Made by a program: the position numbers and the translations under genes | Part shown: positions 1 through 9,280 of the stretch, in pieces | Numbering within the stretch: the stretch's first letter is position 1 | Layout: each line of letters begins with the position of its first letter | The notes under the pieces: model-generated | What the model was told of the DNA's origin: nothing | Database searches by the model: none | The model's input: the letters and a program-made list of their open reading frames with translations, nothing else | From: GCA-002722245 sp964230605 | GTDB lineage: Bacteria > Bacteroidota > Bacteroidia > Flavobacteriales_C > GCA-002722245 | Reading direction: 5' to 3' | DNA length: 36,093 nucleotides | Assembly (NCBI GenBank): GCA_964230605.1 | Contig: CAXRIN010000038.1 | Coordinates: 1-36,093, forward strand

Positions 1-120
1 ATAAAAGGTAAATATCTACAAGCGTATTTAGACGAGTTTTGCTATAAACTTAACAGAAGGTATTTCGGAGAACGATTATTTGATAGACTTGTATTAGCTG
101 TAGCTAAAATTTATAGGTAA
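1..120 (+). pseudogene. IS1595 (ISXO2-like) transposase, C-terminal end only
   Basis: Frame 1 is open from the window edge to a TAA at 118-120 and encodes 39 residues. They include YLDEFCYKLNRRYFGERLF followed by DRLVLAV, the typical C-terminal signature of ISXO2-like (IS1595 family) DDE transposases. Only the 3' end lies in the window, so whether the upstream gene is intact cannot be judged. The stop codon sits one base before a probable terminal inverted repeat at 122-135. That spacing is what an element end should look like. Confidence 0.7.
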
Positions 121-121
121 G

Positions 122-135
122 ATTGTGGGGAATCA
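122..135 (+). repeat. Right terminal inverted repeat of the IS1595-type element
   Basis: The 14-mer ATTGTGGGGAATCA lies directly after the transposase stop. It differs at one base from ATTGCGGGGAATCA at 22030-22043, which lies just upstream of the start of a second, dead copy of the same transposase type. One follows the C-terminus and the other precedes the N-terminus, in the orientation expected of a terminal inverted repeat pair. The exact outer limits and target duplication are not determinable here. Confidence 0.6.
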
Positions 136-328
136 GTAAAACTTTCTTTAAAAAGTTAAAATTGTTTTTAGCTTCTAAAAAAGCATCTATCATCTTTTCT
201 TAAAATTGGCTATGGTATAATTATTTTAAAAAAAATTGCAAAAAATGCAAATTTCAGTTGATCATGTTGCAGGATTTAATTTCATTTCACTTAAGTCATG
301 AAATAATTTAGTTGTAAAATTTAGAAAA
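136..328. other. AT-rich intergenic leader before the first tandem gene
   Basis: No coding frame is convincing here. The stretch starts at the IS right end and leads into the gene at 329. It must contain that gene's promoter unless the promoter is supplied by the IS, but no clear -33/-7 pair could be picked out. Confidence 0.4.
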
Positions 329-1216
329 ATGAAAAAAATAATTGCATTATTGATTATAGTCTTATTTACCCATTCCTCAATTGCACAATTAGATTTCACA
401 ATGACTGGACTATATTCTTCACCTCTTCATCAATTTTGTGTTGATGATTATAAAGATGGCTGGGGAGCAAAATTCGGATTAGGTTATACCACTAAATATT
501 CAGAAAAAAATGGAGTTGAATTAGGATTCAACTGGTTATTTAGCGATAATGGCTATAAAAAAACAGAATTGGAGATAGGGGATTACACCATTAAAAACAA
601 TTGGTACAATTGGCAATTTAAATTAAATCATGTTTGGGATAAAGGCGTTATGAATTACTATGCTGGTCTTAATGCAGGTAGAGGCATATTTTATTCATCA
701 AAGTTTTTAGACTACAAAGAACCGCTAGAAGGCAGTAATAATGACTGGAATGATCAGTTGTATTCGAAAAGTGTATTCCAATATGGGGCTCAAGCAGGTA
801 CCTATATAAAACTAAATGATATAATGTCTTTTGATCTTGGGATTTCTGTTTTAAAATCAGACCAAGAAGTAAACTACGTCAATCTTGAAAGCTACATATA
901 TGATGAAGGAGTTATAAATAGTCAAGAACCAACTTCATCACCTTTCTTGGTGACAATAAGTGCAGGTTTTAGGATTAATTTATCTAAAATTGATTGGTCA
1001 AATGAAGGAACAAATCTAACTGATGAAACAAATCCAACTTATGAAAAATATGCAGATTATGAAAAATATGCATCTCTAATATCGGAACTTATATATTACA
1101 GTCAATATTTACTTTCTACTACTAGTTCAAAAACAAAAAACTCGCGTAGTTCAAAAAGAAGCTCAAGGACGCCCAAACTTTATAAGAATGGAAAAACTCC
1201 TGTTGTTTTCAAATAA
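329..1216 (+). CDS. Exported protein, probable outer-membrane beta-barrel, tandem copy 1
   Basis: The 295-residue product has a Sec signal peptide (MKKIIALLIIVLFTHSSIAQ; mature protein starts about residue 20). A roughly 200-residue region follows with alternating aromatic and polar strands ending in FLVTISAGFRINL, as in PorT-type or related outer-membrane barrels of Bacteroidota. After the barrel comes a variable Tyr/Ser/Lys-rich linker (about residues 220-280) and a conserved C-terminal peptide, TPKLYKNGKTPVVFK. The next gene is a close paralogue with the same barrel and tail but a different linker. The barrel assignment rests on residue pattern only, and the function is unknown. The ATG follows an A-rich stretch without a Shine-Dalgarno motif, as is usual in this phylum. 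Confidence 0.75.
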   Translation: MKKIIALLIIVLFTHSSIAQLDFTMTGLYSSPLHQFCVDDYKDGWGAKFGLGYTTKYSEKNGVELGFNWLFSDNGYKKTELEIGDYTIKNNWYNWQFKLNHVWDKGVMNYYAGLNAGRGIFYSSKFLDYKEPLEGSNNDWNDQLYSKSVFQYGAQAGTYIKLNDIMSFDLGISVLKSDQEVNYVNLESYIYDEGVINSQEPTSSPFLVTISAGFRINLSKIDWSNEGTNLTDETNPTYEKYADYEKYASLISELIYYSQYLLSTTSSKTKNSRSSKRSSRTPKLYKNGKTPVVFK

Positions 1217-1528
1217 AATTACCAATCCGAATAATGCTATAAATAAATCCTTAATTTTTAAATTGAGGATTTAATTCTCTCCATTCAAATGCTAATAAGC
1301 ATATAATGTTGATGAACTAATATGGAAAAATATATTTTTAATTTTCTCTAAATCTGTTTTGTTATTCGGATTCATAAATTGTTTTTTTGATTTTGATCGA
1401 AAGGATTGATTATACAACTGATTGCGATACACCAAAACGTTAAAACTCTCTTTACAATTTCTTCATTTTGATCTTCAAAAATGCGGCATGGTGTTTGTTA
1501 ATATTCTGTTAATCTTAAACTATCGAAT
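1217..1528. other. 312-bp spacer between the tandem paralogues
   Basis: No open frame of note. An inverted repeat at about 1244-1273 (TAAATCCT / AGGATTTA, AT-rich interior) could be a weak terminator for the upstream gene, but no clear T-tract follows. The rest presumably holds the promoter of the second copy. I see no sequence conservation with the leader of the first copy, so the duplication seems limited to the coding region, or the spacers have diverged. Confidence 0.35.
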
Positions 1529-2389
1529 ATGAAAAAAATATTACTCTTACTTTTTACAGCCTTATTTGTGCAAGCCTCAATTGCACAATTAGATTTCACA
1601 ATGACTGGACTATATTCTTCACCTCTTGATCAATTTTGTGTTGATGATTATCAAGATGGTTGGGGAGCAAAATTTGGATTAGGGTATACCTCTAAATATT
1701 CCGAAAAAAATGGAGTTGAATTTGGATTCAACTGGCTGATTAACAATAATGGATATCGAAAAACAGAGTTGGGAATAGGGGATTACACCTTAAAAAACAA
1801 CTGGTACAACTGGCAATTTAAATTAAACCACGTATGGGATAGAGGAGTAATGAAATACTATGCTGGCCTTAATGCCGGAAGAGCCTCGTATTACACAACA
1901 GAATATTTAGGTTTTGAAGAAACACAAGAAGATGATTCTGATTATTGGAACGACCAATTATACTCAAAAAGTGTATTCCAATACGGAGCACAAATAGGTA
2001 CTTATATTCAATTAAATGATATAATTTCTTTTGATCTTGGTTTATCTGTTTTAAGATCTGATCAAGACGTGAAATACATCAATTTTGAAAGTTATACTTA
2101 TGATGGAGAGTATATTGATTATCAGGAACCAACTTCTTCGCCTTTCTTAGTTACAATAAGTGCAGGTTTTAGATTTAACTTATCAAACATAGATTGGTCT
2201 AACGGATCGAGTTCTACCTCCACTAGCAGAACTCATCATGACACTTATTATTATAGCTCTGGAAGCTGTAACAGAAACAGTAGTAGTAATTCATCTACCA
2301 ATTCTAGCTCAAGTTCTAGTAGTTCAAAAAGTAACTCAAGTACGCCTAAGCTTTATAAGAATGGAAAAACTCCTGTTGTTTATAAGTAA
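1529..2389 (+). CDS. Exported protein, probable outer-membrane beta-barrel, tandem copy 2
   Basis: The 286-residue paralogue of the preceding gene is nearly identical over long stretches of the first 220 residues (for example QLDFTMTGLYSSPL and DYKDGWGAKFGLGY versus DYQDGWGAKFGLGY). It has a signal peptide (MKKILLLLFTALFVQASIAQ) and the same barrel-like strand pattern. The linker after about residue 225 is different: low-complexity, Ser/Thr/Asn-rich, with His and Tyr clusters and one Cys. It ends in the shared tail TPKLYKNGKTPVVYK. The combination of conserved barrel, freely varying linker and fixed tail suggests the tail is functional. A strong terminator follows at 2419-2449. Role unknown. 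Confidence 0.75.
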   Translation: MKKILLLLFTALFVQASIAQLDFTMTGLYSSPLDQFCVDDYQDGWGAKFGLGYTSKYSEKNGVEFGFNWLINNNGYRKTELGIGDYTLKNNWYNWQFKLNHVWDRGVMKYYAGLNAGRASYYTTEYLGFEETQEDDSDYWNDQLYSKSVFQYGAQIGTYIQLNDIISFDLGLSVLRSDQDVKYINFESYTYDGEYIDYQEPTSSPFLVTISAGFRFNLSNIDWSNGSSSTSTSRTHHDTYYYSSGSCNRNSSSNSSTNSSSSSSSSKSNSSTPKLYKNGKTPVVYK

Positions 2390-2418
2390 TATTACTAATC
2401 TTAATTATCTCTAAAAAG

Positions 2419-2449
2419 AAAGCCCCAATTAGAAATGAATTGGGGCTTT
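2419..2449. terminator. Bidirectional rho-independent terminator
   Basis: A perfect 12-bp stem, AAAGCCCCAATT / AATTGGGGCTTT, encloses a 7-base loop. A-rich sequence lies on the left and T-rich sequence on the right. It lies between the convergent barrel gene (stop at 2389) and accD (stop at 2472) and can serve both. Confidence 0.85.
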
Positions 2450-2471
2450 TGATTTTTTATATTTTTTGAAT

Positions 2472-3317
2472 TTAATTCATGAATAATCTAATTGACTGAG
2501 CCAACTTAGATTTCATGTCTTTTCTTTCAACGATATAATCAAGGAATCCATGCTCTAAAACAAATTCAGCAGTTTGGAAACCTTTAGGAAGATCTCTACC
2601 AATTGTTTCTTTTACAACCCTTGGTCCAGCAAAACCAATTAATGCATTTGGCTCACTAACATTGATATCTCCTAACATTGCGTAAGAAGCAGTAACACCT
2701 CCAGTTGTAGGATCTGTCAGGAAAGAAATGAATGGTAATCCTGCATCAGCTAACAAAGTAAGTTTTGCTGAAGTCTTAGCCATTTGCATTAATGAAAGAG
2801 CAGCTTCCATCATACGCGCACCTCCTGATTTTGAAATCAAAATAAATGGCTTGTTGTATTTAATGCAGTGATCAATTGATCTTGAAATTTTTTCTCCAAC
2901 AACAGACCCCATTGAACCTCCAATAAAATTAAAGTTCATACAAGCGATAACAACGTCCATATCTTCCATCTTACCATAGGCTGTAGATATTGCGTCGTTT
3001 AAACCTGTTTTGGATTTAGCAGCTTTTAATCTGTCTTTATACTTTTTAGTGTCCTCAAACTTTAATGGATCTCCTGAAACTAATTTTGGACAAAGCTCAG
3101 TGTATTTACCATTATCAAAAAGAAAAGAAAAATATTCAGTCGAATTGATTCTGTCGTGAGTATCACAAGTAGGGCAAACCCAGAAGTTTTCTGCATGTTC
3201 ATCTGCAGTCATCATGGTTTTACATTTTTTACATTGATGCCAAAGCCCTTCAGGAGTTTCCTTCTTAGCTACTGTTGGCGTAGCAATGTTTTCTTTCATT
3301 CTCTTAAACCATCCCAT
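2472..3317 (-). CDS. accD: Acetyl-CoA carboxylase carboxyltransferase subunit beta
   Basis: The 281-residue protein matches the usual AccD size. An N-terminal zinc ribbon is visible as C29-x2-C32 and C48-x2-C51, after LWHQCKKCKTMM. The crotonase-fold carboxyltransferase core follows, with conserved stretches such as GGSMGSVVGEKI, SKSGGARMMEAALSLMQMAK, FLTDPTTGGVTASYAM and LIGFAGPRVVKETI. With AccA it transfers the carboxyl group from carboxybiotin to acetyl-CoA, giving malonyl-CoA for fatty-acid synthesis in the cytoplasm. It is convergent with the barrel gene and shares its terminator. Confidence 0.97.
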   Translation of the reverse strand: MGWFKRMKENIATPTVAKKETPEGLWHQCKKCKTMMTADEHAENFWVCPTCDTHDRINSTEYFSFLFDNGKYTELCPKLVSGDPLKFEDTKKYKDRLKAAKSKTGLNDAISTAYGKMEDMDVVIACMNFNFIGGSMGSVVGEKISRSIDHCIKYNKPFILISKSGGARMMEAALSLMQMAKTSAKLTLLADAGLPFISFLTDPTTGGVTASYAMLGDINVSEPNALIGFAGPRVVKETIGRDLPKGFQTAEFVLEHGFLDYIVERKDMKSKLAQSIRLFMN

Positions 3318-3417
3318 ATAAAGGTGTTTTAATGTTGAAGCGCAAAATTAATAAAAAAACTCCACGGGGGTTATTTACAGCAGAATGGTTTTAAACAGTG
3401 ATATTTTAAAAGTATAA

Positions 3418-3972
3418 CTATTTGGAATTCAGATAAGCAAGGACTTCTTGAGTTATATTTAATGATGAGTCACCATACATAAAGGCGCCAGAACCTGCTG
3501 GTGAAAACACATAATCATATCGCTTTTGCTGAGCGAATTCAAAAACCAATTCGTTGATTTTGTTATTCAATTTTTCCCTGTAATATTTAACAGAATCCGG
3601 AACGTTTTCTAAAATTTCAGATTCATACTTTTGATACTCAATTTTCTTTTGATAATATTCAACTAGTAATTCTTGAGATGGCTTTACATTTCTGTCTAAA
3701 ATAATATCAATCGAATCTTTTAAGATATTTAGATCCGCTTGTATACCTAATAAATCGGCTGCATAGTTATTTTCAATTGATTTGATATGCTTTTCATATT
3801 CTTTCGCCAGCTTGTATTCTTGATTAATTAAGTTAATGTCTATATAACCTGTCTTTAAAGTTTTGTCCTTGCAACTTATTAATAACAAAGGAATTATAAA
3901 AAGCATAGTCGGAATCAGACTTAAACGTTCAAAACTCACTTGCAAAACATTGATAAAATTTAATCTTTTCAT
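3418..3972 (-). CDS. OmpH/Skp-like periplasmic lipoprotein
   Basis: The product resembles the OmpH/Skp chaperone family: TGYIDINLINQEYK at the start of the mature part, a long helical middle (about 60-150) and a C-terminal hydrophobic FAQQKRYDYVFSP strand. The lipobox LISC suggests an outer-membrane-facing lipoprotein. The frame is open to 4005, but the ATG at 3970-3972 gives a basic N-terminus (MKRLNF) before the hydrophobic stretch and leaves 38 bases to the divergent aroC, so I prefer it. A further ATG at 3904-3906 would start inside the hydrophobic segment without positive charge. Skp proteins hold unfolded outer-membrane proteins; that role is inferred from family resemblance. Confidence 0.7.
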   Translation of the reverse strand: MKRLNFINVLQVSFERLSLIPTMLFIIPLLLISCKDKTLKTGYIDINLINQEYKLAKEYEKHIKSIENNYAADLLGIQADLNILKDSIDIILDRNVKPSQELLVEYYQKKIEYQKYESEILENVPDSVKYYREKLNNKINELVFEFAQQKRYDYVFSPAGSGAFMYGDSSLNITQEVLAYLNSK

Positions 3973-4010
3973 ACCATCTAAGCTATCGAATTTTAGTAAT
4001 TTCACGCATT

Positions 4011-5102
4011 ATGGCAGGAAGTATTTTTGGAAACATTTTTAAAGTTTCAACATTCGGAGAATCACACGGAAAAGGATTAGGAGGGGTAATAGATGGTTGT
4101 CCTGCAGGAGTTGAAATTGATGAAGATTTCGTTCAGGCAGAATTAGATAGAAGAAAACCAGGGCAAAGTAAAATTGTTACTCAGAGAAAAGAAGGGGATA
4201 AGGTGAAATTTTATTCTGGAATTTTCGAAGGTAAATCTACTGGAACGCCAATTGGTTTTGTTATTGAAAACGACAATCAAAAATCAAGAGATTACGATCA
4301 TATCAAAGATAAATTCCGTCCATCTCACGCTGATTATACTTTCACTGAAAAGTATGGAATCAGAGATTACCGTGGCGGAGGGCGTTCTTCCGCTAGGGAA
4401 ACCGCTTCTCGTGTAGTTGCTGGAGCTATCGCTAAATTGGCTTTAAAACATTTTGGAATCTCAATAAATGCCTACGTTTCTCAAGTTGGTGCAATTCAAA
4501 TGAATCTTCAGCCTCATGAAGTTGATTTCAGTAAAATAGAAAATAACATTGTTAGATGCCCTGATGAATCAGTTGCTCAAGAAATGATTGATCACATCAT
4601 GGAAATCAGAAAAGCTGGTGATACTATTGGTGGAGTTGTTGATTGTGTAATTAAAAACGTGCCTGCTGGAATTGGAGAGCCAGTTTTTGATAAATTACAT
4701 GCTGAACTAGGTAAAGCTATGCTTTCAATTAATGCTGTAAAAGGGTTTGAGTACGGATCTGGTTTTGAAGGGGTTAAGCAAAAAGGTTCAGAGCATAATG
4801 ATGCTTTTGAAATAGTTGACGGTAAAGTAAGTACGAAAACAAATAAGTCTGGAGGAATTCAAGGAGGAATCTCAAATGGTCAAGATATTTATTTCAGAAC
4901 TGCTTTTAAGCCTGTTGCTACAATAATGGTAGACCAAGATTCTATTAATGAAACTCATGAGGCAGTAACTGTTTCTGGAAAAGGTCGTCATGACCCATGT
5001 GTTGTTCCAAGAGCAGTTCCTATTGTTGAAGCAATGGCTGCTATGACAATTTTGGATTACATCATGATTTCTAAAACGAATAAGCTTAGCGATTTACTGT
5101 AA
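4011..5102 (+). CDS. aroC: Chorismate synthase
   Basis: The 363-residue protein carries the three chorismate synthase signatures: FGESHGKGLGGVIDG at the N-terminus, RGGGRSSARETASRV in the middle (about 122-136) and GKGRHDPCVVPRAVPIVEAM near the C-terminus. It converts 5-enolpyruvylshikimate-3-phosphate to chorismate, the last shikimate step, using reduced FMN as cofactor. Length fits the family. Its TAA overlaps the ATG of the downstream symporter gene by one base (TAATG), so the two are probably co-translated. Confidence 0.97.
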   Translation: MAGSIFGNIFKVSTFGESHGKGLGGVIDGCPAGVEIDEDFVQAELDRRKPGQSKIVTQRKEGDKVKFYSGIFEGKSTGTPIGFVIENDNQKSRDYDHIKDKFRPSHADYTFTEKYGIRDYRGGGRSSARETASRVVAGAIAKLALKHFGISINAYVSQVGAIQMNLQPHEVDFSKIENNIVRCPDESVAQEMIDHIMEIRKAGDTIGGVVDCVIKNVPAGIGEPVFDKLHAELGKAMLSINAVKGFEYGSGFEGVKQKGSEHNDAFEIVDGKVSTKTNKSGGIQGGISNGQDIYFRTAFKPVATIMVDQDSINETHEAVTVSGKGRHDPCVVPRAVPIVEAMAAMTILDYIMISKTNKLSDLL

Positions 5103-6406
5103 TGAAAAAAAGGAAGTTCCCACTTCATTGGCAAATTCTAATTGGTTTAGCCTTAGGTGTTGTCTACGGAGGGGGAGTTAGTCTTTTTTCTGAAACACCA
5201 CAATACTTTCAAGAGTTTACCAATGATTGGATAAAGCCTTTTGGGTCAGTTTTCGTAAATGGTCTGAAATTAATTGCTGTTCCGCTTGTTTTGTTTTCTC
5301 TAGTAGCAGGGATTACTTCTTTAAAAGATATTTCAAGATTAGGCCAAATTGGAGGTAAAGCAATTGGATTGTATATTTTAACTACGGTAATTGCAGTTAC
5401 TTGTGGATTACTAGTCGTTAATGTTTTACAACCATGGAATTCTATTTCAACTGAAACGGCACAAGATTTAATTGCTAATTTCTCTAATCAAGCACAAGGC
5501 GCACTTGTTAATGCTAACAACTTGAAAAACTCAGGCCCGCTGCAATTCATAGTTGATTTAGTCCCTGAAAACATTATTGGTTCTGCAACAAAAAATGGTA
5601 ATATGCTTCAAGTTATTTTCTTTGCAGTGTTGTTTGGAATTGCCCTTTTATCCATTGATTCAGAAAAAGCTAAACCCGTTAAAAAGTTTTTTGACGGAGT
5701 TAATGAGGTAATTTTAAAAATGGTGGACTTCATTATGTATGTTGCACCATTAGGAACATTCGCATTAATTGCAAATGTTTTTGTGCAAAATGCTGAACAT
5801 TTTTCTGAATTGATAACAGCAATTGGTCGCTATTCATTAACGGTTGTGATTGCATTACTTCTTGTTATCTCAATTTCGGTGATATTCGCATTTTTATTTG
5901 GCAAGAAGTCACCAAAGAAATTTTTAAAAGGAATTGCACCAGCTCAGCTTTTAGCATTCTCAACAAGCTCAAGTGCCGCAACATTGCCAGTAACAATGGA
6001 TTGTGTTCATAACAATGTTGGCGTTGATGAAGAAGTTTCCAGTTTTGTTTTGCCTTTAGGAGCAACAATAAACATGGATGGAACTAGTTGTTATCAAGCT
6101 GTTGCTGCTGTTTTTATAGCCAATGTTTTGCAACATGATTTAACAATGACTGACCAATTATCAATCGTTCTAACGGCCACTTTAGCTAGCATCGGATCAG
6201 CAGCTGTTCCAGGCGCCGGAATGGTAATGTTAGCAATCGTTTTGGGTCAATTAGGAATTCAAATGGAAGGTATTGCATTAATTATTGGTGTAGATAGACT
6301 TTTAGATATGTGCCGTACAGTTGTTAATGTTACTGGAGATGCCATGGTTTCGACCGTAATTGATGCGAAAATTAAAAATAAAATAGATTTAAAAACGTTA
6401 GATTAG
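5102..6406 (+). CDS. Dicarboxylate/amino acid:cation symporter (DAACS family)
   Basis: The 434-residue polytopic membrane protein shows the hallmark motifs of the glutamate/aspartate-dicarboxylate:cation symporters. These are the serine-rich re-entrant loop STSSSAATLPVTM (about 284-296), the NMDGT motif (about 324-328) and the C-terminal GVDRLLDMCRTVVNVTGDA with the substrate-binding Asp/Arg region. It probably imports glutamate, aspartate or C4-dicarboxylates with H+ or Na+. The exact substrate cannot be read from the sequence. Its start overlaps the stop of aroC by one base, although no biochemical link to chorismate synthesis is obvious. Confidence 0.93.
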   Translation: MKKRKFPLHWQILIGLALGVVYGGGVSLFSETPQYFQEFTNDWIKPFGSVFVNGLKLIAVPLVLFSLVAGITSLKDISRLGQIGGKAIGLYILTTVIAVTCGLLVVNVLQPWNSISTETAQDLIANFSNQAQGALVNANNLKNSGPLQFIVDLVPENIIGSATKNGNMLQVIFFAVLFGIALLSIDSEKAKPVKKFFDGVNEVILKMVDFIMYVAPLGTFALIANVFVQNAEHFSELITAIGRYSLTVVIALLLVISISVIFAFLFGKKSPKKFLKGIAPAQLLAFSTSSSAATLPVTMDCVHNNVGVDEEVSSFVLPLGATINMDGTSCYQAVAAVFIANVLQHDLTMTDQLSIVLTATLASIGSAAVPGAGMVMLAIVLGQLGIQMEGIALIIGVDRLLDMCRTVVNVTGDAMVSTVIDAKIKNKIDLKTLD

Positions 6407-6427
6407 TTTAACCAAAAACCACACAAA

Positions 6428-9202
6428 ATGAAGATTGTAAAAAAATTACTAAAAATCATCGGAATTTTATTTGGAGTCTTGATTATTGCTTTGATTACAA
6501 TACCTATTTTATTCAAGGATCAAATAGTTGAGAAGGTAAAAGAAATAGCAAACGAATCTGTTAATGCTAAAGTAGATTTTGGAGAATTCGATTTATCTCT
6601 TATTTCATCATTTCCCGACTTTTCGTTCGAAATTAATAACATCAGTGTAATTAATAAAGCCCCTTTTGAAGGAGACACCCTAGCTCATGTTGGTAATATA
6701 AATATTGAGCTGGATTTAATGAGCGTTATTAATGGTGAATACGTGGTTTCAAGTTTTAATATTTCTGATTTAACTGCGAATGCTAAAATATTAAAAGACG
6801 GAAGAGCCAATTGGGATATAGCTATTGAAGATTCAATAGAAGTGGAAGTGGAAGAAGAAATTGAAGAATTAGAAACTGAAGATGCAGGAGATTTTATTAC
6901 TGGATTAGAGTCTTTTTCAATTAATAATGTGAATCTATCCTATGTTGATTTAGAATCTGAAATGGTAGCAATTGTTAAAGGATTAAATCAATCAGGAAGT
7001 GTTATTATGATTAACGATTCTGCTGAAATTAATGTTAAAACCGGTATCAACTCAATCCTTTTCGATATGGAAGGAGAAAGGTTAGCAAACAATTTAAAGT
7101 TTGATTCGGACATTAAACTATCTGCTGATTTGGATAAAATGGGATTCCATTTTAAAGAAAGTTTATTAAAGTTAAATGAACTGAAAATAGGTATTAATGG
7201 AAATATGGAAATGCCTGACGATATGAAGTTCGATTTAACAATCGCAGGAAAGGACAATCAATTTAAAGATGTATTATCATTAATTCCCGCTTCTTATTTA
7301 TCTGATTTAGAAGGTGTGGAAACCAAAGGTGACTTCAATTTAGTAGCGCATTTAAATGGAGTTATGGATGACGAAAATCTTCCTGGTTTCGATGTTGATT
7401 TTGATATTAATAACGGATTCTTAAAGTATCCTGATTTACCAGAGTCTGTTCAAAATATTAATATGGATTTAGTAATTAACAACAAGGATGGTATTATTGA
7501 TCATACAATTGTTGATTTGAAACTATTTCATTTGGACATTGCTGGTAATCCAATTGATTTCAAATTCTTTGTTACAAACGTTGAGTCTGACCCAGATATG
7601 AAGGGAGAAATGAAATCTAAAATTCAATTAGAGAAGTTAGCAAAAGCTATTCCCATGGAGGCGGGAGAAGAGTACAAAGGAGGAATTAATGTCGACTTTA
7701 ATTTTGCTGGTAGATTGAGTGATATTGAGAATGAAACTTATGAAAAATTTAAAGCTGGAGGAAGTATTATTTTCGATAACCTACTTTACAAATCACCAGA
7801 TTTACCTACAAATTTGATCAAAACAGGATATTTAAACTTTTCTCCTCAATATTTTGAAGTGAGTAATTTCGACATGACTTTAGGGAAAAGTGATTTAAAA
7901 GCGAATGGAAGAATTGATAATATTCTACCGTATGTATTTGACGACTCTACAATTGTAGGAACATTCAACATTAACTCCAACTACTTCAACTTAGATGAAT
8001 TAATGGAGGAAGATTCAACTGAAACAGTTGAAAACAATGATGAAGTTGCTGAAGCATTAAAAGTGGCAGAAGCATCTGCTGATTCGGCTTATGAAGAACC
8101 TACTGAAGTTTTTGAAGTTCCTGCAAATGTTGATTTTGTATTGAACTCTAGTTTCAAAAAGATTGATATGGAAGATATGCCTATTGATGATTTTAAAGGT
8201 CAAATAAAATTGAAGGATGGGATAGCTTACTTTAAAGACGCAAGTATGAAAATTTATAGTGGTGATATTACTATGAATGGAAATTACAATACTCAGGATA
8301 TGGCGCATCCAAAAACTGGCATAAAAATGACTATTGATCAAATGCAAATTAAAGAAGCTTACATGGCATTTAATCCAGTTCAAAAAATGGTTCCAATCGC
8401 TGAAAAAGCTCAAGGTGAATTTCATATGGACTTTGATTTCACAACTGAATTAGACGACACTTTGGCGCCAGTTTATGAAACTATGAATGGAAAAGGGGAC
8501 TTGGCTACGACAAATTTAGGGTTTGCTGAGACTAAGGCTTGGAAGGATTTGATGGATGCTTTAAAAATCAAAAAAGAGAAATATGATAAAATTAAAGCTG
8601 AAGATGTGAAAATCAGATTCAAGTTTATTGACGGTAAACTAACAACAGAACCTTTCAAACTAAACATGGGGAAAATTAAAGGTGAGGTAAGTGGTTACAC
8701 AACTTTTGATAATAAAATAGACTATAAATATGCCCTGAAAATCCCAAGTGAAGAGTTAGGGAGTGCCGCAAATAACGCCGCATCCTTTGCGGAAGGTTTA
8801 GCTGCAAAAAATGGCATGAATGTTTCTGTAGGAGAGTTTGTGAATTTGAATGTTTTAGTAACAGGAACAATGGACAAACCAAAATATAAGGTAGTTTCTA
8901 CTGGTACTTCTAGTGAAACATCTGTTAAAGACCAAGCAAAAGAAGCGATTAACGAAAAAATAGATGAAGCAAAGCAAAAAGCACAAGAAGAATTAAACAA
9001 GGCTAAAGCTAAAGCGCAGGAAGAAGCAGATAGACTGAAAAAGGAAGCAGAAGCCAAAGCTCAAGCCGAAGCAGATAGATTAAAGAAAGAAGCAGAGGAA
9101 AAAGCCAAAGCTGAAGCGGAAAAAGCAAAACAAAAAGCGCAAGAAGAAGCTAAAAAGAAAGCTGCTGATTTGCTTAAAAAGAAAGGTTTGTTTGGAAATT
9201 AA
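6428..9202 (+). CDS. AsmA-family envelope protein
   Basis: The 924-residue protein has one N-terminal membrane anchor (about 11-31) followed by a long beta-rich AsmA-type region. Typical are NVNLSYVDLES, FNLVAHLNGVM and, near the C-terminus, GELG-like strands ending in NLNVLVTGTMDKPKYKV. An acidic cluster at about 140-155 is rich in Glu. From about residue 833 to the end lies a highly charged Lys/Ala/Glu/Gln coiled coil, a tail often seen in Bacteroidota AsmA proteins. AsmA-like proteins are thought to span the periplasm and move lipids or influence outer-membrane assembly. That role is family-based inference. It starts 22 bases after the symporter gene and may be co-transcribed. Confidence 0.88.
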   Translation: MKIVKKLLKIIGILFGVLIIALITIPILFKDQIVEKVKEIANESVNAKVDFGEFDLSLISSFPDFSFEINNISVINKAPFEGDTLAHVGNINIELDLMSVINGEYVVSSFNISDLTANAKILKDGRANWDIAIEDSIEVEVEEEIEELETEDAGDFITGLESFSINNVNLSYVDLESEMVAIVKGLNQSGSVIMINDSAEINVKTGINSILFDMEGERLANNLKFDSDIKLSADLDKMGFHFKESLLKLNELKIGINGNMEMPDDMKFDLTIAGKDNQFKDVLSLIPASYLSDLEGVETKGDFNLVAHLNGVMDDENLPGFDVDFDINNGFLKYPDLPESVQNINMDLVINNKDGIIDHTIVDLKLFHLDIAGNPIDFKFFVTNVESDPDMKGEMKSKIQLEKLAKAIPMEAGEEYKGGINVDFNFAGRLSDIENETYEKFKAGGSIIFDNLLYKSPDLPTNLIKTGYLNFSPQYFEVSNFDMTLGKSDLKANGRIDNILPYVFDDSTIVGTFNINSNYFNLDELMEEDSTETVENNDEVAEALKVAEASADSAYEEPTEVFEVPANVDFVLNSSFKKIDMEDMPIDDFKGQIKLKDGIAYFKDASMKIYSGDITMNGNYNTQDMAHPKTGIKMTIDQMQIKEAYMAFNPVQKMVPIAEKAQGEFHMDFDFTTELDDTLAPVYETMNGKGDLATTNLGFAETKAWKDLMDALKIKKEKYDKIKAEDVKIRFKFIDGKLTTEPFKLNMGKIKGEVSGYTTFDNKIDYKYALKIPSEELGSAANNAASFAEGLAAKNGMNVSVGEFVNLNVLVTGTMDKPKYKVVSTGTSSETSVKDQAKEAINEKIDEAKQKAQEELNKAKAKAQEEADRLKKEAEAKAQAEADRLKKEAEEKAKAEAEKAKQKAQEEAKKKAADLLKKKGLFGN

Positions 9203-9280
9203 TTCCATCAAACATAATTGGGATTTAAAACGTGAGATTAATTTGATTTGGGGTCTATTAATCTCACTAACAATTTAAGT

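Noticed and set aside
8057..9057. Antisense open frames in the AsmA gene
   Set aside because: Several minus-strand frames of 60-120 codons lie opposite the AsmA gene. Their translations are low in complexity and mirror its Lys/Glu/Ala codons, with no domain or start signal.
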